A DNA stretch of 64,000 nt, taken from NCBI RefSeq assembly GCF_000420465.1, contig NZ_ATUZ01000018.1:1-64000 (forward strand). Direction: 5' to 3'. Positions within the stretch are counted from its first letter, which is position 1, and every line of letters begins with the position of its first letter. The DNA comes from Desulfovibrio desulfuricans DSM 642. Lineage in GTDB: Bacteria; Desulfobacterota; Desulfovibrionia; Desulfovibrionales; Desulfovibrionaceae. A program made the position numbers and the translations under genes. Positions 53,377-61,916 of this stretch are shown in pieces. The notes under the pieces were generated by a model. It was not told the origin of the DNA, ran no database searches, and worked only from the letters and a program-made list of their open reading frames with translations.

Positions 53377-53420
53377 AAATCAAACATCCGGCAGGGAATC
53401 CCCTGCCGGATGTTTGATTT
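53377..53420. terminator. Bidirectional terminator
   Basis: AAATCAAACATCCGGCAGGG pairs perfectly with CCCTGCCGGATGTTTGATTT over AATC. It lies between the converging fumC and korC. Confidence 0.9.
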
Positions 53421-53453
53421 TGCAAAAGCGTCCCGCACTGGGCGGGCCGCATG

Positions 53454-53996
53454 CTATGCGAAGTTGTAGCCCTGTTCCAGCGCCTTGGCGTTGGCGGAGA
53501 TCAGTTTGGCATAGTGCGCGCTGACCACACGGTTCAGCGCTTCCTGCACCACATTGAGGGGCAGCGCGCCCGTTGCCTTGAGCCATGCGCCCAGGGCCAC
53601 CATGTTGGCCATTTTCACATTGCCCAGTTCGTGGGCCATGTCGTTCACGGGAATGTAGACCGTGCGCTTTGCGGCATCGAGCAGGTTCTGCGCCACCAGC
53701 GAGGCATTGACGATCTGTACGCCATCCGCGCTCAGCCGGGGCTGGAACTTGGAAAGCGAAGGCTCGTTGAGAATGATGGTGGACATGGGCTCGCGCACCA
53801 GGGGCGAGCCGATGTGGTGCTCATCAAGCACCACAGTGCAGTTGGCCGTGCCGCCGCGCATTTCTGCCCCATAAACGGGGATAAAGCTCACTTCAAGCCC
53901 GTGTTCCATGCCGGCCTGCGCCAGCAGGTTGCCAATAAGCATGACGCCCTGACCGCCAAAACCGGCAATAATCACATCCTGATATGCGTTAGACAT
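53454..53996 (-). CDS. korC: 2-oxoacid:ferredoxin oxidoreductase, gamma subunit
   Basis: This 180-residue subunit has DVIIAGFGGQGVMLIGNLLA and SFIPVYGAEMRGGTANCTVV, the gamma-subunit hallmarks of 2-oxoglutarate/pyruvate:ferredoxin oxidoreductases. It is the last of four overlapping genes (8-base overlap with korB). The set most resembles KorDABC (2-oxoglutarate), which feeds succinyl-CoA or makes 2-oxoglutarate for glutamate synthesis. The 2-oxoacid preference is not proven by sequence. Confidence 0.88.
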   Translation of the reverse strand: MSNAYQDVIIAGFGGQGVMLIGNLLAQAGMEHGLEVSFIPVYGAEMRGGTANCTVVLDEHHIGSPLVREPMSTIILNEPSLSKFQPRLSADGVQIVNASLVAQNLLDAAKRTVYIPVNDMAHELGNVKMANMVALGAWLKATGALPLNVVQEALNRVVSAHYAKLISANAKALEQGYNFA

Positions 53997-54792
53997 GATC
54001 CGCCTCCACGCTGGCCGTCACATCCTTGTACACCCCAAGGGGGAATACGGGCATCATGGCCTCGGCAATCCGCTTGTTGGCGGCAATGGGATCCAGATGC
54101 CAGTTGGTGGGGCAGCCGGAAAGCAGCTCGATGAAGCCAAAGCCAAGACCCTGCAACTGCACTTCAAAGGCTTTGCGCATGGCCTTTTTTGATTCGCGCA
54201 CATGCTTGACCGAATCCAGCGAGCAGCGGGCGGAATAGGCCACGCCGTCCAGCTGGGCCATGATCTCGGCCATGCGGATGGGGCCGCCCTCATTGCTGAT
54301 GGAGCGCCCCTGCCGCGATGTGGTGGTCTTTTGGCCCACCAGGGTGGTGGGGGCCATCTGCCCGCCGGTCATGCCGTACACCGTGTTGTTGATGAAGATG
54401 CCGGTGATCTTTTCGCCACGGTTGGCGGCGTGCATGGATTCGGCCATGCCGATGGCAGCCATGTCGCCGTCGCCCTGATAGGTGAACACCACAGCATCAG
54501 GGCGGGCGCGGCGTACGCCTGTGGCCACGGCGCAGGCGCGGCCATGCGGGGCCTCAAGGCCGTCCACGTTAAAGTAATCGTAAGTGAATGTGGCGCAGCC
54601 CACCGAGGCCACCAGAATGGTGCGTTCGGCCACGCCCAGTTCGTGCAGCACCTCGCTCACCAGCCTGTGGGCAATGCCGTGGTGGCAGCCGGGGCAATAG
54701 TGGGTGGGGCGCTCGTTGAGCACGGGATTGGTATCAAAAACCAGGCTTTCGCCCTCGGCGGGACGCAATGCGTCCAGTTCCTGAGCTTGCAT
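53989..54792 (-). CDS. korB: 2-oxoacid:ferredoxin oxidoreductase, beta subunit (TPP-binding)
   Basis: This 267-residue subunit has HYCPGCHHGIAHRLV (cysteines for the iron-sulfur cluster) and FTYQGDGDMAAIGMAE, the GDG...N TPP-Mg motif completed by INNTVYGMTGGQMAPTT. It carries the cofactor that decarboxylates the 2-oxoacid. ATG 54792 follows AAGGAGAAC. It is spaced 2 bases from the korA stop. Confidence 0.9.
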   Translation of the reverse strand: MQAQELDALRPAEGESLVFDTNPVLNERPTHYCPGCHHGIAHRLVSEVLHELGVAERTILVASVGCATFTYDYFNVDGLEAPHGRACAVATGVRRARPDAVVFTYQGDGDMAAIGMAESMHAANRGEKITGIFINNTVYGMTGGQMAPTTLVGQKTTTSRQGRSISNEGGPIRMAEIMAQLDGVAYSARCSLDSVKHVRESKKAMRKAFEVQLQGLGFGFIELLSGCPTNWHLDPIAANKRIAEAMMPVFPLGVYKDVTASVEADHV

Positions 54793-54794
54793 GA

Positions 54795-55901
54795 TTAGTT
54801 CTCCTTGAGGGCCTGAAGCATGGGTTCGCGCAGGGCATCGGCGCCGATGAACAGCCCCGGCATGACGCCGTGCCACAGCACGGATGCGGGCGCAACGCCC
54901 GGCTGGCCAAAGAGGGCCAGGCGGACATCTTCCACCATCTGCCCCGTGTTCTGCTCCATAACCAGAAAACGCCGGCCGGGCGCAAGAGCGCGCAGGGCTT
55001 CATCCGGGAAGGGGAACAGGGTAATGGGCCGGAACAGGCCGATTTTATGCCCCTGGGCGCGCAACTGGCGGATGGCGCTGCGCGCAATGCGGGCAATGGA
55101 GCCAAAGGCCACCACGATCAGTTCCGCATCGTCAGTATCAACGCATTCAAAGGCGCAGTCGGCCTTCATGGATTCGTACTTGCGCATGAGCATGCGGTTG
55201 CGCTCGGCCAGCGCCCCTTCGGCCAGATAGACCGACTTGAGCAGGCGCGGCTGCGCGCCGGGGCCACGGCGGCCATAACCTTCCATACGCCAAGGCGCGG
55301 CAAGGGCGGCCAGTTCCTCGGCGGGCACGGCGTCCCTGGGCGGCACGCGGCGCACGGGTTCCTTGATCTGGCCCACGATGGCATCGCCCAGCACCATGAC
55401 CGGGTTGGCGTATTTGAATGCCAGAGCAAAGGCCCTGAACATAAAATCATAGCATTCCTGAGCGGTGGAGGGGGCCAGCACCAGATTACGGTGGTCGCCG
55501 TGCCCGCCGCCCTTGACGGCCTGAAAATAATCGCCCTGCGAGGGGCCGATATCGCCAAGGCCGGGGCCGCCGCGCTGCATGTTGACGATCACGCCGGGGA
55601 TCTGGCTGCCCGCCATGTAGGAAATGCCTTCCTGCATGAGCGAAATGCCGCAGCTGGAAGATGACGTAAGCGCAGGAATGCCGCTGGCTGCCGCACCCAG
55701 CACCATGTTGATGGCGCCAACTTCGCTTTCGGCCTGCACAAACTGGCCGCCGACTTCGGGCAAGAGGCTGGAGAGGGATTCCGGCACTTCATTCTGCGGG
55801 GTGATGGGGTAGCCGAAATAGCAGCGGCAGCCCGCATCTATAGCGCCAAAGGCCACGGCCTCGTTGCCCTTGATGAGCACACGTTCGGTTGCAGCGCTCA
55901 T
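54795..55901 (-). CDS. korA: 2-oxoacid:ferredoxin oxidoreductase, alpha subunit
   Basis: This 368-residue subunit has KGNEAVAFGAIDAGCRCYFGYPITPQNEV, then ESEVGAINMVLGAAASG and QRGGPGLGDIGPSQGDYFQA, the pyrimidine-binding and domain II signatures. The C-terminal part (about 240-368, IVVAFGSIARIARSAIRQL, GLFRPITLFPFP) binds CoA. It overlaps the ferredoxin gene by ATGA (55898-55901). Confidence 0.9.
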   Translation of the reverse strand: MSAATERVLIKGNEAVAFGAIDAGCRCYFGYPITPQNEVPESLSSLLPEVGGQFVQAESEVGAINMVLGAAASGIPALTSSSSCGISLMQEGISYMAGSQIPGVIVNMQRGGPGLGDIGPSQGDYFQAVKGGGHGDHRNLVLAPSTAQECYDFMFRAFALAFKYANPVMVLGDAIVGQIKEPVRRVPPRDAVPAEELAALAAPWRMEGYGRRGPGAQPRLLKSVYLAEGALAERNRMLMRKYESMKADCAFECVDTDDAELIVVAFGSIARIARSAIRQLRAQGHKIGLFRPITLFPFPDEALRALAPGRRFLVMEQNTGQMVEDVRLALFGQPGVAPASVLWHGVMPGLFIGADALREPMLQALKEN

Positions 55902-56122
55902 GCCTTGTCCCCCTTGGTTTTCGCGCTTTTGAACACGCGTATGGCCACATCGGGACACATGACCGCGCACGAGGCGCAGCCCGTGCATTGGCCTTCCATT
56001 TCCATCACTTCATAACCGTGGCGGTTAAAACGGCCCGAAGGCCTGAGGATGTGCACCGGGCAGACTTCCACACACAGGCGGCAGCCCTTGCAGCGCTCTT
56101 CCATAAATACAACTCTTGACAT
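55898..56122 (-). CDS. korD: 2-oxoacid:ferredoxin oxidoreductase, 2[4Fe-4S] delta subunit
   Basis: This 74-residue ferredoxin-like subunit has two full cluster motifs, CKGCRLCVEVCP and CTGCASCAVMCP. It passes electrons from the TPP site to soluble ferredoxin. ATG 56122 follows AAGGAGCTGAA. First gene of korDABC. The queA gene ends 39 bases upstream on the same strand, so co-transcription with queA is possible. Confidence 0.9.
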   Translation of the reverse strand: MSRVVFMEERCKGCRLCVEVCPVHILRPSGRFNRHGYEVMEMEGQCTGCASCAVMCPDVAIRVFKSAKTKGDKA

Positions 56123-56161
56123 TTCAGCTCCTTGGGATTCCACACCCGCTTCATGGAACAA

Positions 56162-57259
56162 TTAGCGAATAAGCATGGCATCGCCATATGAGAAGAACCG
56201 ATACCCCCTGCTCACAGCCTCGGCATAAGCGGCAAGCACGCGCTCGCGCCCGGCCAGGGCAGAAACCAGCATGATCAGGGAGGACTCAGGCAGATGAAAG
56301 TTTGTCAGCAGGCCATCAACTACACGGAAGGGCCTGCCGGGGTACAAAAAGATGTCCGTCCAACCGGTAAAGGGCTGCACCCTGCCGCACAATTCGGCCA
56401 CGCCCTCCATAGAGCGCAGGCTGGTGGTGCCAACGGCAATCACAGGCCGCCCTTCACGCTTGGCCTCGGCAATGGCAAGCGCCGTCGCCTCGGGCATTTC
56501 CACATATTCCCTGTGCATGCGGTGGCCGCGTATGTCGGCGCTGCGCACAGGGCTGAAGGTGCCGTAACCCACATACAGGGTTACGTCCGCCCACTGAAAG
56601 CCTCTGGCCTTCAGGGTTTCTCGCATCTCGGGGGTAAAGTGCAGCCCCGCCGTGGGCGCGGCCACAGAACCCGTCTTGTCCTCGCGGGAATAGATGGTCT
56701 GGTAGCGGCTCAGATCTTCTTCCGCATCTGTCCGCTTGATGTAGGGCGGCAGGGGAATGTGCCCGGTGGCGGCAAAGGCCTTGGAAAGGTCCCCGTCCCA
56801 GGCCAGACGCACACGCCGATGCCCGAATTCGCCCGATTCCAGCACGGTCACGCTGATGCCCGCGCCAAATTCAAGCTTTTCACCATCACGAATGCTGCCG
56901 CCGGAGCGTATGAGCCCCTCGACTTCCGCGCTGGAGCCGCCAAGCTTGTCGGGCCGTCCCCTTTCAAGCACCAGCGGCAGGGGCGTGAGCAGCAGAAACT
57001 CCACCTTGCCGCCAGTGGAGCGTGTTCCCAGCAGGCGCGCCTGCAATACGCGGGAATTGTTGGCTACCAGCAACGCGCCCTCGGGCAGGCAGTCCGGCAG
57101 ATCGCTGAACTGGTGGTGCTCAAGCTCAAGCGCACCCTGGCGCGGCATGACCAGCAGACGCGAGTTCCCGCGCTCTTCAGGCGGGAACTGGGCTATCTGC
57201 GCTTCAGGCAATGCAAAATTATAACTTTCGAGAAAAAAATCCGCTTCCTCAGTGGGCAT
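56162..57259 (-). CDS. queA: tRNA preQ1 ribosyltransferase-isomerase QueA
   Basis: This 365-residue enzyme transfers and isomerises the ribosyl part of S-adenosylmethionine onto preQ1 in tRNA to form epoxyqueuosine. Diagnostic segments are YNFALPEAQIAQFPPEERGNSRLL, LLVANNSRVLQARL, GSVAAPTAGLHFTPEM, GYGTFSPVR and VDGLLTNFHLPESSLIMLVSA. Length is normal. Transcribed away from the lipoprotein gene at 57379. Confidence 0.95.
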   Translation of the reverse strand: MPTEEADFFLESYNFALPEAQIAQFPPEERGNSRLLVMPRQGALELEHHQFSDLPDCLPEGALLVANNSRVLQARLLGTRSTGGKVEFLLLTPLPLVLERGRPDKLGGSSAEVEGLIRSGGSIRDGEKLEFGAGISVTVLESGEFGHRRVRLAWDGDLSKAFAATGHIPLPPYIKRTDAEEDLSRYQTIYSREDKTGSVAAPTAGLHFTPEMRETLKARGFQWADVTLYVGYGTFSPVRSADIRGHRMHREYVEMPEATALAIAEAKREGRPVIAVGTTSLRSMEGVAELCGRVQPFTGWTDIFLYPGRPFRVVDGLLTNFHLPESSLIMLVSALAGRERVLAAYAEAVSRGYRFFSYGDAMLIR

Positions 57260-57378
57260 AATACGTGGGCCTCATTAATGAACCTCTCACGCCGCGGACT
57301 TGTCAGCATGCGGCGGAGGCGCTAGTGTACTTGGGTTGCTTCCGGAGCATTTCACGCCGGGAGGAGGAGATTATAGCC

Positions 57379-57999
57379 ATGCGACGCCCGCTTGTCATCC
57401 TTGCAGTCACCCTGCTTGCCGCTCTGATGGCGGGCTGCTCGACGATGGAAATCAGCAATCCCTTTACCAATGACCCCCTTACGGGCGGCGTTGATACTGG
57501 CACAAGCCAACTTTTGGGGGTTTCCACACCTGCCGGAATGCAGCGTTTCCCCACCCACGGATACCAGACCGCCGGGGCTGGCGGCGCGCAAGGGCTTGAA
57601 ATATTTCGCGGTGATGCCGACATGGGTTTTGTAGCCCAGATCATGTTCACCGGCTTGCAGGGTCAGGGCTGGCATTTGCGCATGGCCCAGCGCAAGGGCA
57701 TACGCAGCGTATACGTGTACGAACGCAGCTCAACCGTGGCTACGCTGACAATTGAACGGGAAACCATGGGCACCGTGCTTGCCATCTGGGTTGCTGACCG
57801 CATGCCCGATGGAGCAACCCTGCCCATGCAGGAAAATACTGGCACCAACGGCTACGGCGGGGGCAACAGCGGCAGCGGCAGCTCGTCCGGTTACAGCGAA
57901 AGCTCTGGCAGTGGCGGCGGCATGAATTCCTCCCCCAAGCCTGGCTTTACTGAAAGCTGGGGCGGCAACAAGGGCGGTCTACAGGAGCGAAACCTATGA
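57379..57999 (+). CDS. Lipoprotein with Gly/Ser-rich C-terminus
   Basis: This 206-residue protein has a lipoprotein signal and lipobox LMAGC (Cys about 20). A small folded part (about 65-155, MGFVAQIMFTGLQGQGWHLRMA, SVYVYERSSTVATLTIE) is followed by a low-complexity Gly/Ser stretch (about 160-185). No named family is recognised. GGAGGAGGAG lies about 11-16 bases before ATG 57379. Its stop overlaps the coaBC start (ATGA), an odd partner for a cytoplasmic CoA enzyme. Confidence 0.7.
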   Translation: MRRPLVILAVTLLAALMAGCSTMEISNPFTNDPLTGGVDTGTSQLLGVSTPAGMQRFPTHGYQTAGAGGAQGLEIFRGDADMGFVAQIMFTGLQGQGWHLRMAQRKGIRSVYVYERSSTVATLTIERETMGTVLAIWVADRMPDGATLPMQENTGTNGYGGGNSGSGSSSGYSESSGSGGGMNSSPKPGFTESWGGNKGGLQERNL

Positions 58000-59249
58000 G
58001 CGAAAGCAAAAGTGGCCTGAACACTCCCTTTGACCAGAGCACCCGTTACGAACGCAAGCGCCTGCACCTTGGCGTGTGCGGTTCCGTGGCCTGCTACAAG
58101 GCCGCCGATCTTTTGCGCGCATGGACAGGCATGGGCATACATGTTTCGGCCACGCTCACGCCGGGCGCGCGCCGCTTTGTGGCTCCCCTGCTCTTTGAGT
58201 CGCTGGGCGCTGCCCCGGTGTATGAAGACATGTTTTCACAGGGGCAGGATGTTTTTTCCCACCTTGAACCGGGACAACACGCGCAGGCTCTGGTAGTGGC
58301 TCCGGCATCGGCTGACGCCCTGTTCCGTCTGGCGCACGGCGCGGCGGGCGACATGCTGGCCGCGCAGGCTCTGGCCTTTGACGGGCCAATAGTGATCGCC
58401 CCGGCCATGAATCCGCGCATGTGGGCCAACCCAGCCACGCAGGCCAACATTGACATTTTGCGGCAACGCGGGGCGCATATTGTAATCCCAGCATGCGGCG
58501 GCACGGCCTGCGGCGAACAGGGCGAGGGCCGTCTTGCCCCCCTGCACGATATTTTTCTGGCTGCCCTGCGCGCGCTTTCGCCGCAGGACATGGCGGGCAA
58601 ACGCGTTATGGTCACGCTGGGCCCCACCCGCGAGGCATGGGACGGCGTGCGCTTCTGGTCAAATCCTTCCAGCGGCCTCATGGGCGCGGCGCTGGCCGTG
58701 GCGGCATGGCTGCGCGGCGCAGAGGTTACTGCCGTCTGCGGCCCCGGCGTGCGCGCACGTTTGCCGCGCGAAATCGCCCGGCACGATGTTGTGAGCGCCC
58801 GCGACATGTTTCAGGCCGCCGCCGATATCTGGCCCGGCATGGACATGGGCATGTTCACCGCTGCTGTGGCGGATTTTTCGCCCCAGCCCTTTGGCCCCCG
58901 CAAATTCAAGAAAGCGGACGCTCCGGACGGCCTTACCGTGGCCTTTACGCCCAACCCTGATATTCTGCGCACCCTTTCCGCGGGCCGCAAGCCAGGCCAG
59001 AAGGTGCTGGGCTTTGCCGCGGAAACCGCCGCCGACATGCAGGCCCTGCTGCCGCTGGCCCATACCAAGCTCCAAGGCAAAAAGGCTGATGTGCTGGCCG
59101 CCAACCGCGTCAACGCCACAGATAGCGGCTTTGGCGCTGTCACCAATTCCATGGCTGTTGTAGACGCAACCGGGCATGAAGAGATCTGGCCCAACCAAAG
59201 CAAGGCTGATGTGGCCTGGGAACTGTGTTCATGGCTTTTGCGCTCGTAA
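57996..59249 (+). CDS. coaBC: Phosphopantothenoylcysteine decarboxylase/synthetase
   Basis: This 417-residue bifunctional enzyme catalyses two steps in coenzyme A synthesis. The N-terminal CoaC flavoprotein (about 22-195) has LGVCGSVACYKAADLLR, APAMNPRMWANPATQANI (the PxMNxxMW motif) and the flap GGTACGEQGEGRL with its cysteine. The C-terminal CoaB (about 205-417) has VMVTLGPTREAWDGVRFWSNPSSGLMG and FAAETAADM. It overlaps both the lipoprotein gene before it and the unknown gene after it. Confidence 0.95.
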   Translation: MSESKSGLNTPFDQSTRYERKRLHLGVCGSVACYKAADLLRAWTGMGIHVSATLTPGARRFVAPLLFESLGAAPVYEDMFSQGQDVFSHLEPGQHAQALVVAPASADALFRLAHGAAGDMLAAQALAFDGPIVIAPAMNPRMWANPATQANIDILRQRGAHIVIPACGGTACGEQGEGRLAPLHDIFLAALRALSPQDMAGKRVMVTLGPTREAWDGVRFWSNPSSGLMGAALAVAAWLRGAEVTAVCGPGVRARLPREIARHDVVSARDMFQAAADIWPGMDMGMFTAAVADFSPQPFGPRKFKKADAPDGLTVAFTPNPDILRTLSAGRKPGQKVLGFAAETAADMQALLPLAHTKLQGKKADVLAANRVNATDSGFGAVTNSMAVVDATGHEEIWPNQSKADVAWELCSWLLRS

Positions 59250-60097
59250 ACCCCGTCAGCGCGCTCTGGCAGCGCCGTGGGCTTACCACCCTGCTCATGC
59301 CCGAAGGCTACGATGCCTTTGCCGCCCCCCAACAGGAGGCGTCTCGCGCGGCATCCGCCAACGCCCGCAGCCAGACGCATACAGGCCAGGCGCATACGGG
59401 CCAGGCGCATACGGGCCAGCCCGCGCGGGAGCGCCAGCCATGGCAGCAAAGTCCACGATCGGCAAGCCCCGCGCCAAACCGTGAAGTGCCGCCCCAGCGG
59501 CGGCCCCACATGCCCGCAGGGCCGGATACCGCCCATGCCGAAGCCGCTCCAGCCGCAGAGCAGAGCAAGGCCGCCGCTTGGCTGCCCTTGCCTCCCCACG
59601 TGTGGCCTGCCCCCTGGCAGGCCCGACTGGAACAGACCCGCCCCGGCCCGATATTGTGGACATACTGGAATCTTGGCCCCGACCTCTGCGACCCGCAGAC
59701 TCCGGGCCGTCTGGAACGCCGCCAGTTTTTGCAGCGCCTGCTGAAAGATCTGGGGCATCCCGCTGGTACGCATACCTTCTGGCCCTCGTGCCTCCCTCCC
59801 GATCCCGCTGCATTGCCGCCAGCCGTACCACCCATGGCGGACAATGGCTTTGCGGCCAATGCGGACGTGTTCTGGTCTGGCGCTGCCCAACTCCGCGCCA
59901 GAGGCGTGGTGGTCATGGGTTCGGCGGCAGCCAATGCCGTCGCGCTCCCCGGCGGGCTGCGGCCTCCCCAACAAATCCGCCACCGCGGCAAGCTGGTATG
60001 GGTTCTCTGGGACGTGGACAACCTGCTCCAGTTCGACCAGCGCTATGCATCCATGCTGGCCCTGTTGCGCGAAGCCTTGCGCCACATTTTGCGCTAA
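59231..60097 (+). CDS. Unknown protein with HTGQA repeats
   Basis: This is a 288-residue protein of no recognised family. The N-terminal part (1-110) is low-complexity, Ala/Pro/Gln/Arg-rich, and includes three exact HTGQ(A/P) repeats (about 50-63). The folded part (about 120-288) has LWTYWNLGPDLC, THTFWPSCLPPDP, DVFWSGAAQLRARGVVVMGSAAANAVALP and a final LVWVLWDVDNLLQ. The FWP...FWSG...GVVVMGS order faintly recalls uracil-DNA-glycosylase-like folds, but no catalytic motif is visible. It overlaps coaBC by 19 bases. GTG 59225 is an alternative start. Confidence 0.55.
   Translation: MAFALVNPVSALWQRRGLTTLLMPEGYDAFAAPQQEASRAASANARSQTHTGQAHTGQAHTGQPARERQPWQQSPRSASPAPNREVPPQRRPHMPAGPDTAHAEAAPAAEQSKAAAWLPLPPHVWPAPWQARLEQTRPGPILWTYWNLGPDLCDPQTPGRLERRQFLQRLLKDLGHPAGTHTFWPSCLPPDPAALPPAVPPMADNGFAANADVFWSGAAQLRARGVVVMGSAAANAVALPGGLRPPQQIRHRGKLVWVLWDVDNLLQFDQRYASMLALLREALRHILR
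59377..59421 (+). repeat. Three 15-bp tandem repeats in coding sequence
   Basis: GCATACGGGCCAGGC occurs three times in a row with one or two differences, encoding HTGQA-HTGQA-HTGQP. The unit is a multiple of three, so copy number could change without frameshift. Confidence 0.8.
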
Positions 60098-60187
60098 GAC
60101 CCGCAAACAGGACACGTGGGGGTCGCCGCGCGCTTCGGACTGCCCTTCATTGTCGCTCATGGGCGACCGAGAGGAGATTTTCTTTCC

Positions 60188-60520
60188 ATGTTTATCGCGC
60201 TTGGACTCACCTTCCTTGGCATGGCCCTTGGCTTTCTGCTGCGCGGCCAGCCCTGGATTACCTCGCTGACACGCTGCGTTACACCCGCCATCATGCTGCT
60301 GCTTTTTGCGCTGGGCATCTCTGTGGGCAGCAACGAGCTGCTCATACAGTCCCTGCCACGACTTGGCGGCGCAGCTCTGGTTCTCACGGTAGCGGGCATT
60401 CTGGGTTCCTTAGCCTGCGCGGCGCTGATTCGCCGATTCTTCGCCAAAACGCCCACGCCTGCGGGGATTTCACCCCAGCAAAAGGCAACGGATGCAGAGG
60501 CGCGCAGTCATGAAAGGTAG
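60188..60520 (+). CDS. LysO-family N-terminal half (lysine exporter subunit)
   Basis: This 110-residue protein has three membrane helices. It matches the N-terminal part of the DUF340/LysO family: FLGMALGFLLRG, PAIMLLLFALGISVGSNELLI and LTVAGILGSLACAAL. The canonical exporter is one chain of about 300 residues. Here the second part is a separate gene overlapping by 11 bases. GAGAGGAGATT precedes ATG 60188. A hydrophilic tail (about 85-110) ends the protein where the full-length family would continue. Confidence 0.75.
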   Translation: MFIALGLTFLGMALGFLLRGQPWITSLTRCVTPAIMLLLFALGISVGSNELLIQSLPRLGGAALVLTVAGILGSLACAALIRRFFAKTPTPAGISPQQKATDAEARSHER

Positions 60521-61109
60521 CCTCATCATCCTGTTTTTTTTCTGCTCCGGCGTACTGCTTGCACGCATGGGGCTGATACCCACCTATCTGGTGGAGCACG
60601 ACTTCACGATATACGCCCTGTGGCTGCTCATGCTGCTGGTGGGCATTTCCATCGGCTCCGACCGCAGGCTGGGCGAAATTCTGCGCACGCTGCGTCCGCG
60701 CGTTTTGTTGCTGCCGCTGGCAACCACGGTGGGCACCTTTACGGGCACGGCCCTCATGAGCCTGTTTCTTGCTTACAGCGTGAGCGAGTGCATGGCTGTG
60801 GGCGCGGGCTTTGCCTACTACTCGCTGTCGTCCATCTTCATTTCGCAGTACAAAGGGCCGGAACTCGGCACCATTGCGCTTATCAGCAACATTGCCCGCG
60901 AGCTCATCACCCTGCTGCTCACGCCCCTGCTTGCGCGATATCTTGGGCCGCTGGCGCCGATCTGTTGCGGCGGAGCCTCTACCATGGATACAACGCTGCC
61001 TGGTATTACCCGGTATTGCGGCAAAGACTGGCTTTTTGTTTCCATCGTACACGGCATGGTGCTGGATTTCAGCGTGCCGTTCTGGGTGATTTTTTTCTGT
61101 ACCCTTTAG
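60510..61109 (+). CDS. LysO-family C-terminal part (lysine exporter subunit)
   Basis: This 199-residue protein has about six membrane helices and corresponds to the main LysO part. LLMLLVGISIGSDRR mirrors the ...GISVGSN... of its partner, followed by GFAYYSLSSIFISQYKGPELGTIALISNIARELITLLLTPLLARYLGPLAPICCGGASTMDTTLP, which is highly conserved in pieces such as NIARE and GGASTMD. It begins inside the end of the partner gene, so the two are made together. Export of lysine is expected from the family. Confidence 0.85.
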   Translation: MKGSLIILFFFCSGVLLARMGLIPTYLVEHDFTIYALWLLMLLVGISIGSDRRLGEILRTLRPRVLLLPLATTVGTFTGTALMSLFLAYSVSECMAVGAGFAYYSLSSIFISQYKGPELGTIALISNIARELITLLLTPLLARYLGPLAPICCGGASTMDTTLPGITRYCGKDWLFVSIVHGMVLDFSVPFWVIFFCTL

Positions 61110-61916
61110 AATAGTCACCCCAATGCGGGAGGGTATTGAGCCTGTCAGGCTGATTTACGCAAACCCGACTTTTACGGCCTGAATGCGTCAGCGCCGGGAT
61201 TTTGATGCTCACGGATTTAAGAGTAGATAAACTTTGAAAATATACATTTTCAAAGTTCAAGGCACGCCAGTTCCGGCACTTAACAGCGCAAATAAATTGC
61301 GCTTATGCCTTCACGGCGGGTGCCTGCTTTCGCAGTCACTAAAGCAATTTCAAAATAAAATTACTCAAGTACGCTGCGCTCAAAATCCCGGCGCTTCCTT
61401 TCCAGATCGCAAAAAACGTATTTTGCAAATTCGCCCAACACCAACCATCGCCTTCGCTCCGCTTTGGCGAGTATAAGGAAGGCGACTCCACGACCCGCTT
61501 CTGATCATGAATAGCATCCTGTTATTCGTAACTTTTCAATGACCAAGACTGACTGGGAATCTGGCTGAAACGGCCCCCCGCCCAAAGCGAAAACGGACTC
61601 TGGCATTTACGCGTCGCGGAGGAAGATCACCTGAGAGAGTGCAGCGAGTGAAGGAAGCTCCCGCAGCACAAGACGCGTGCCCTCGCAAACCCACGGTAAT
61701 TGAAACCCCAAAGGGGGGGGGGACACCTGATCTGGGGGGAGTGCAGAGGGGGACGAGGAGGGGGCGCAGCCCCATAACCGACCCCCTTTGCCCCGCGCCG
61801 AGAGTGCGCAATCCCGCCGCAAGACGAAACACGTAACCAGATTCCTGCCTTGCCAGATCGCTCAAAAGCGCTCACTATAAACGCAAGCCTGAAAACAGAC
61901 CGCGGAGGAACTGCTC
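61110..61916. other. 807-base non-coding region with hairpins and a G10 tract
   Basis: No supported gene. Structures seen are AACTTTGAAAAT / ATTTTCAAAGTT (61230-61257, 12-bp stem, 4-base loop) and GCGCAA / TTGCGC (61286-61302). There is also a run of ten G (61713-61722), and a G-rich stretch (61733-61770) with GGGGC-GCA-GCCCC. The first half is AT-rich, the second half very GC-rich, so it looks like joined pieces. Several short frames exist on both strands without ribosome binding sites. Confidence 0.5.
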
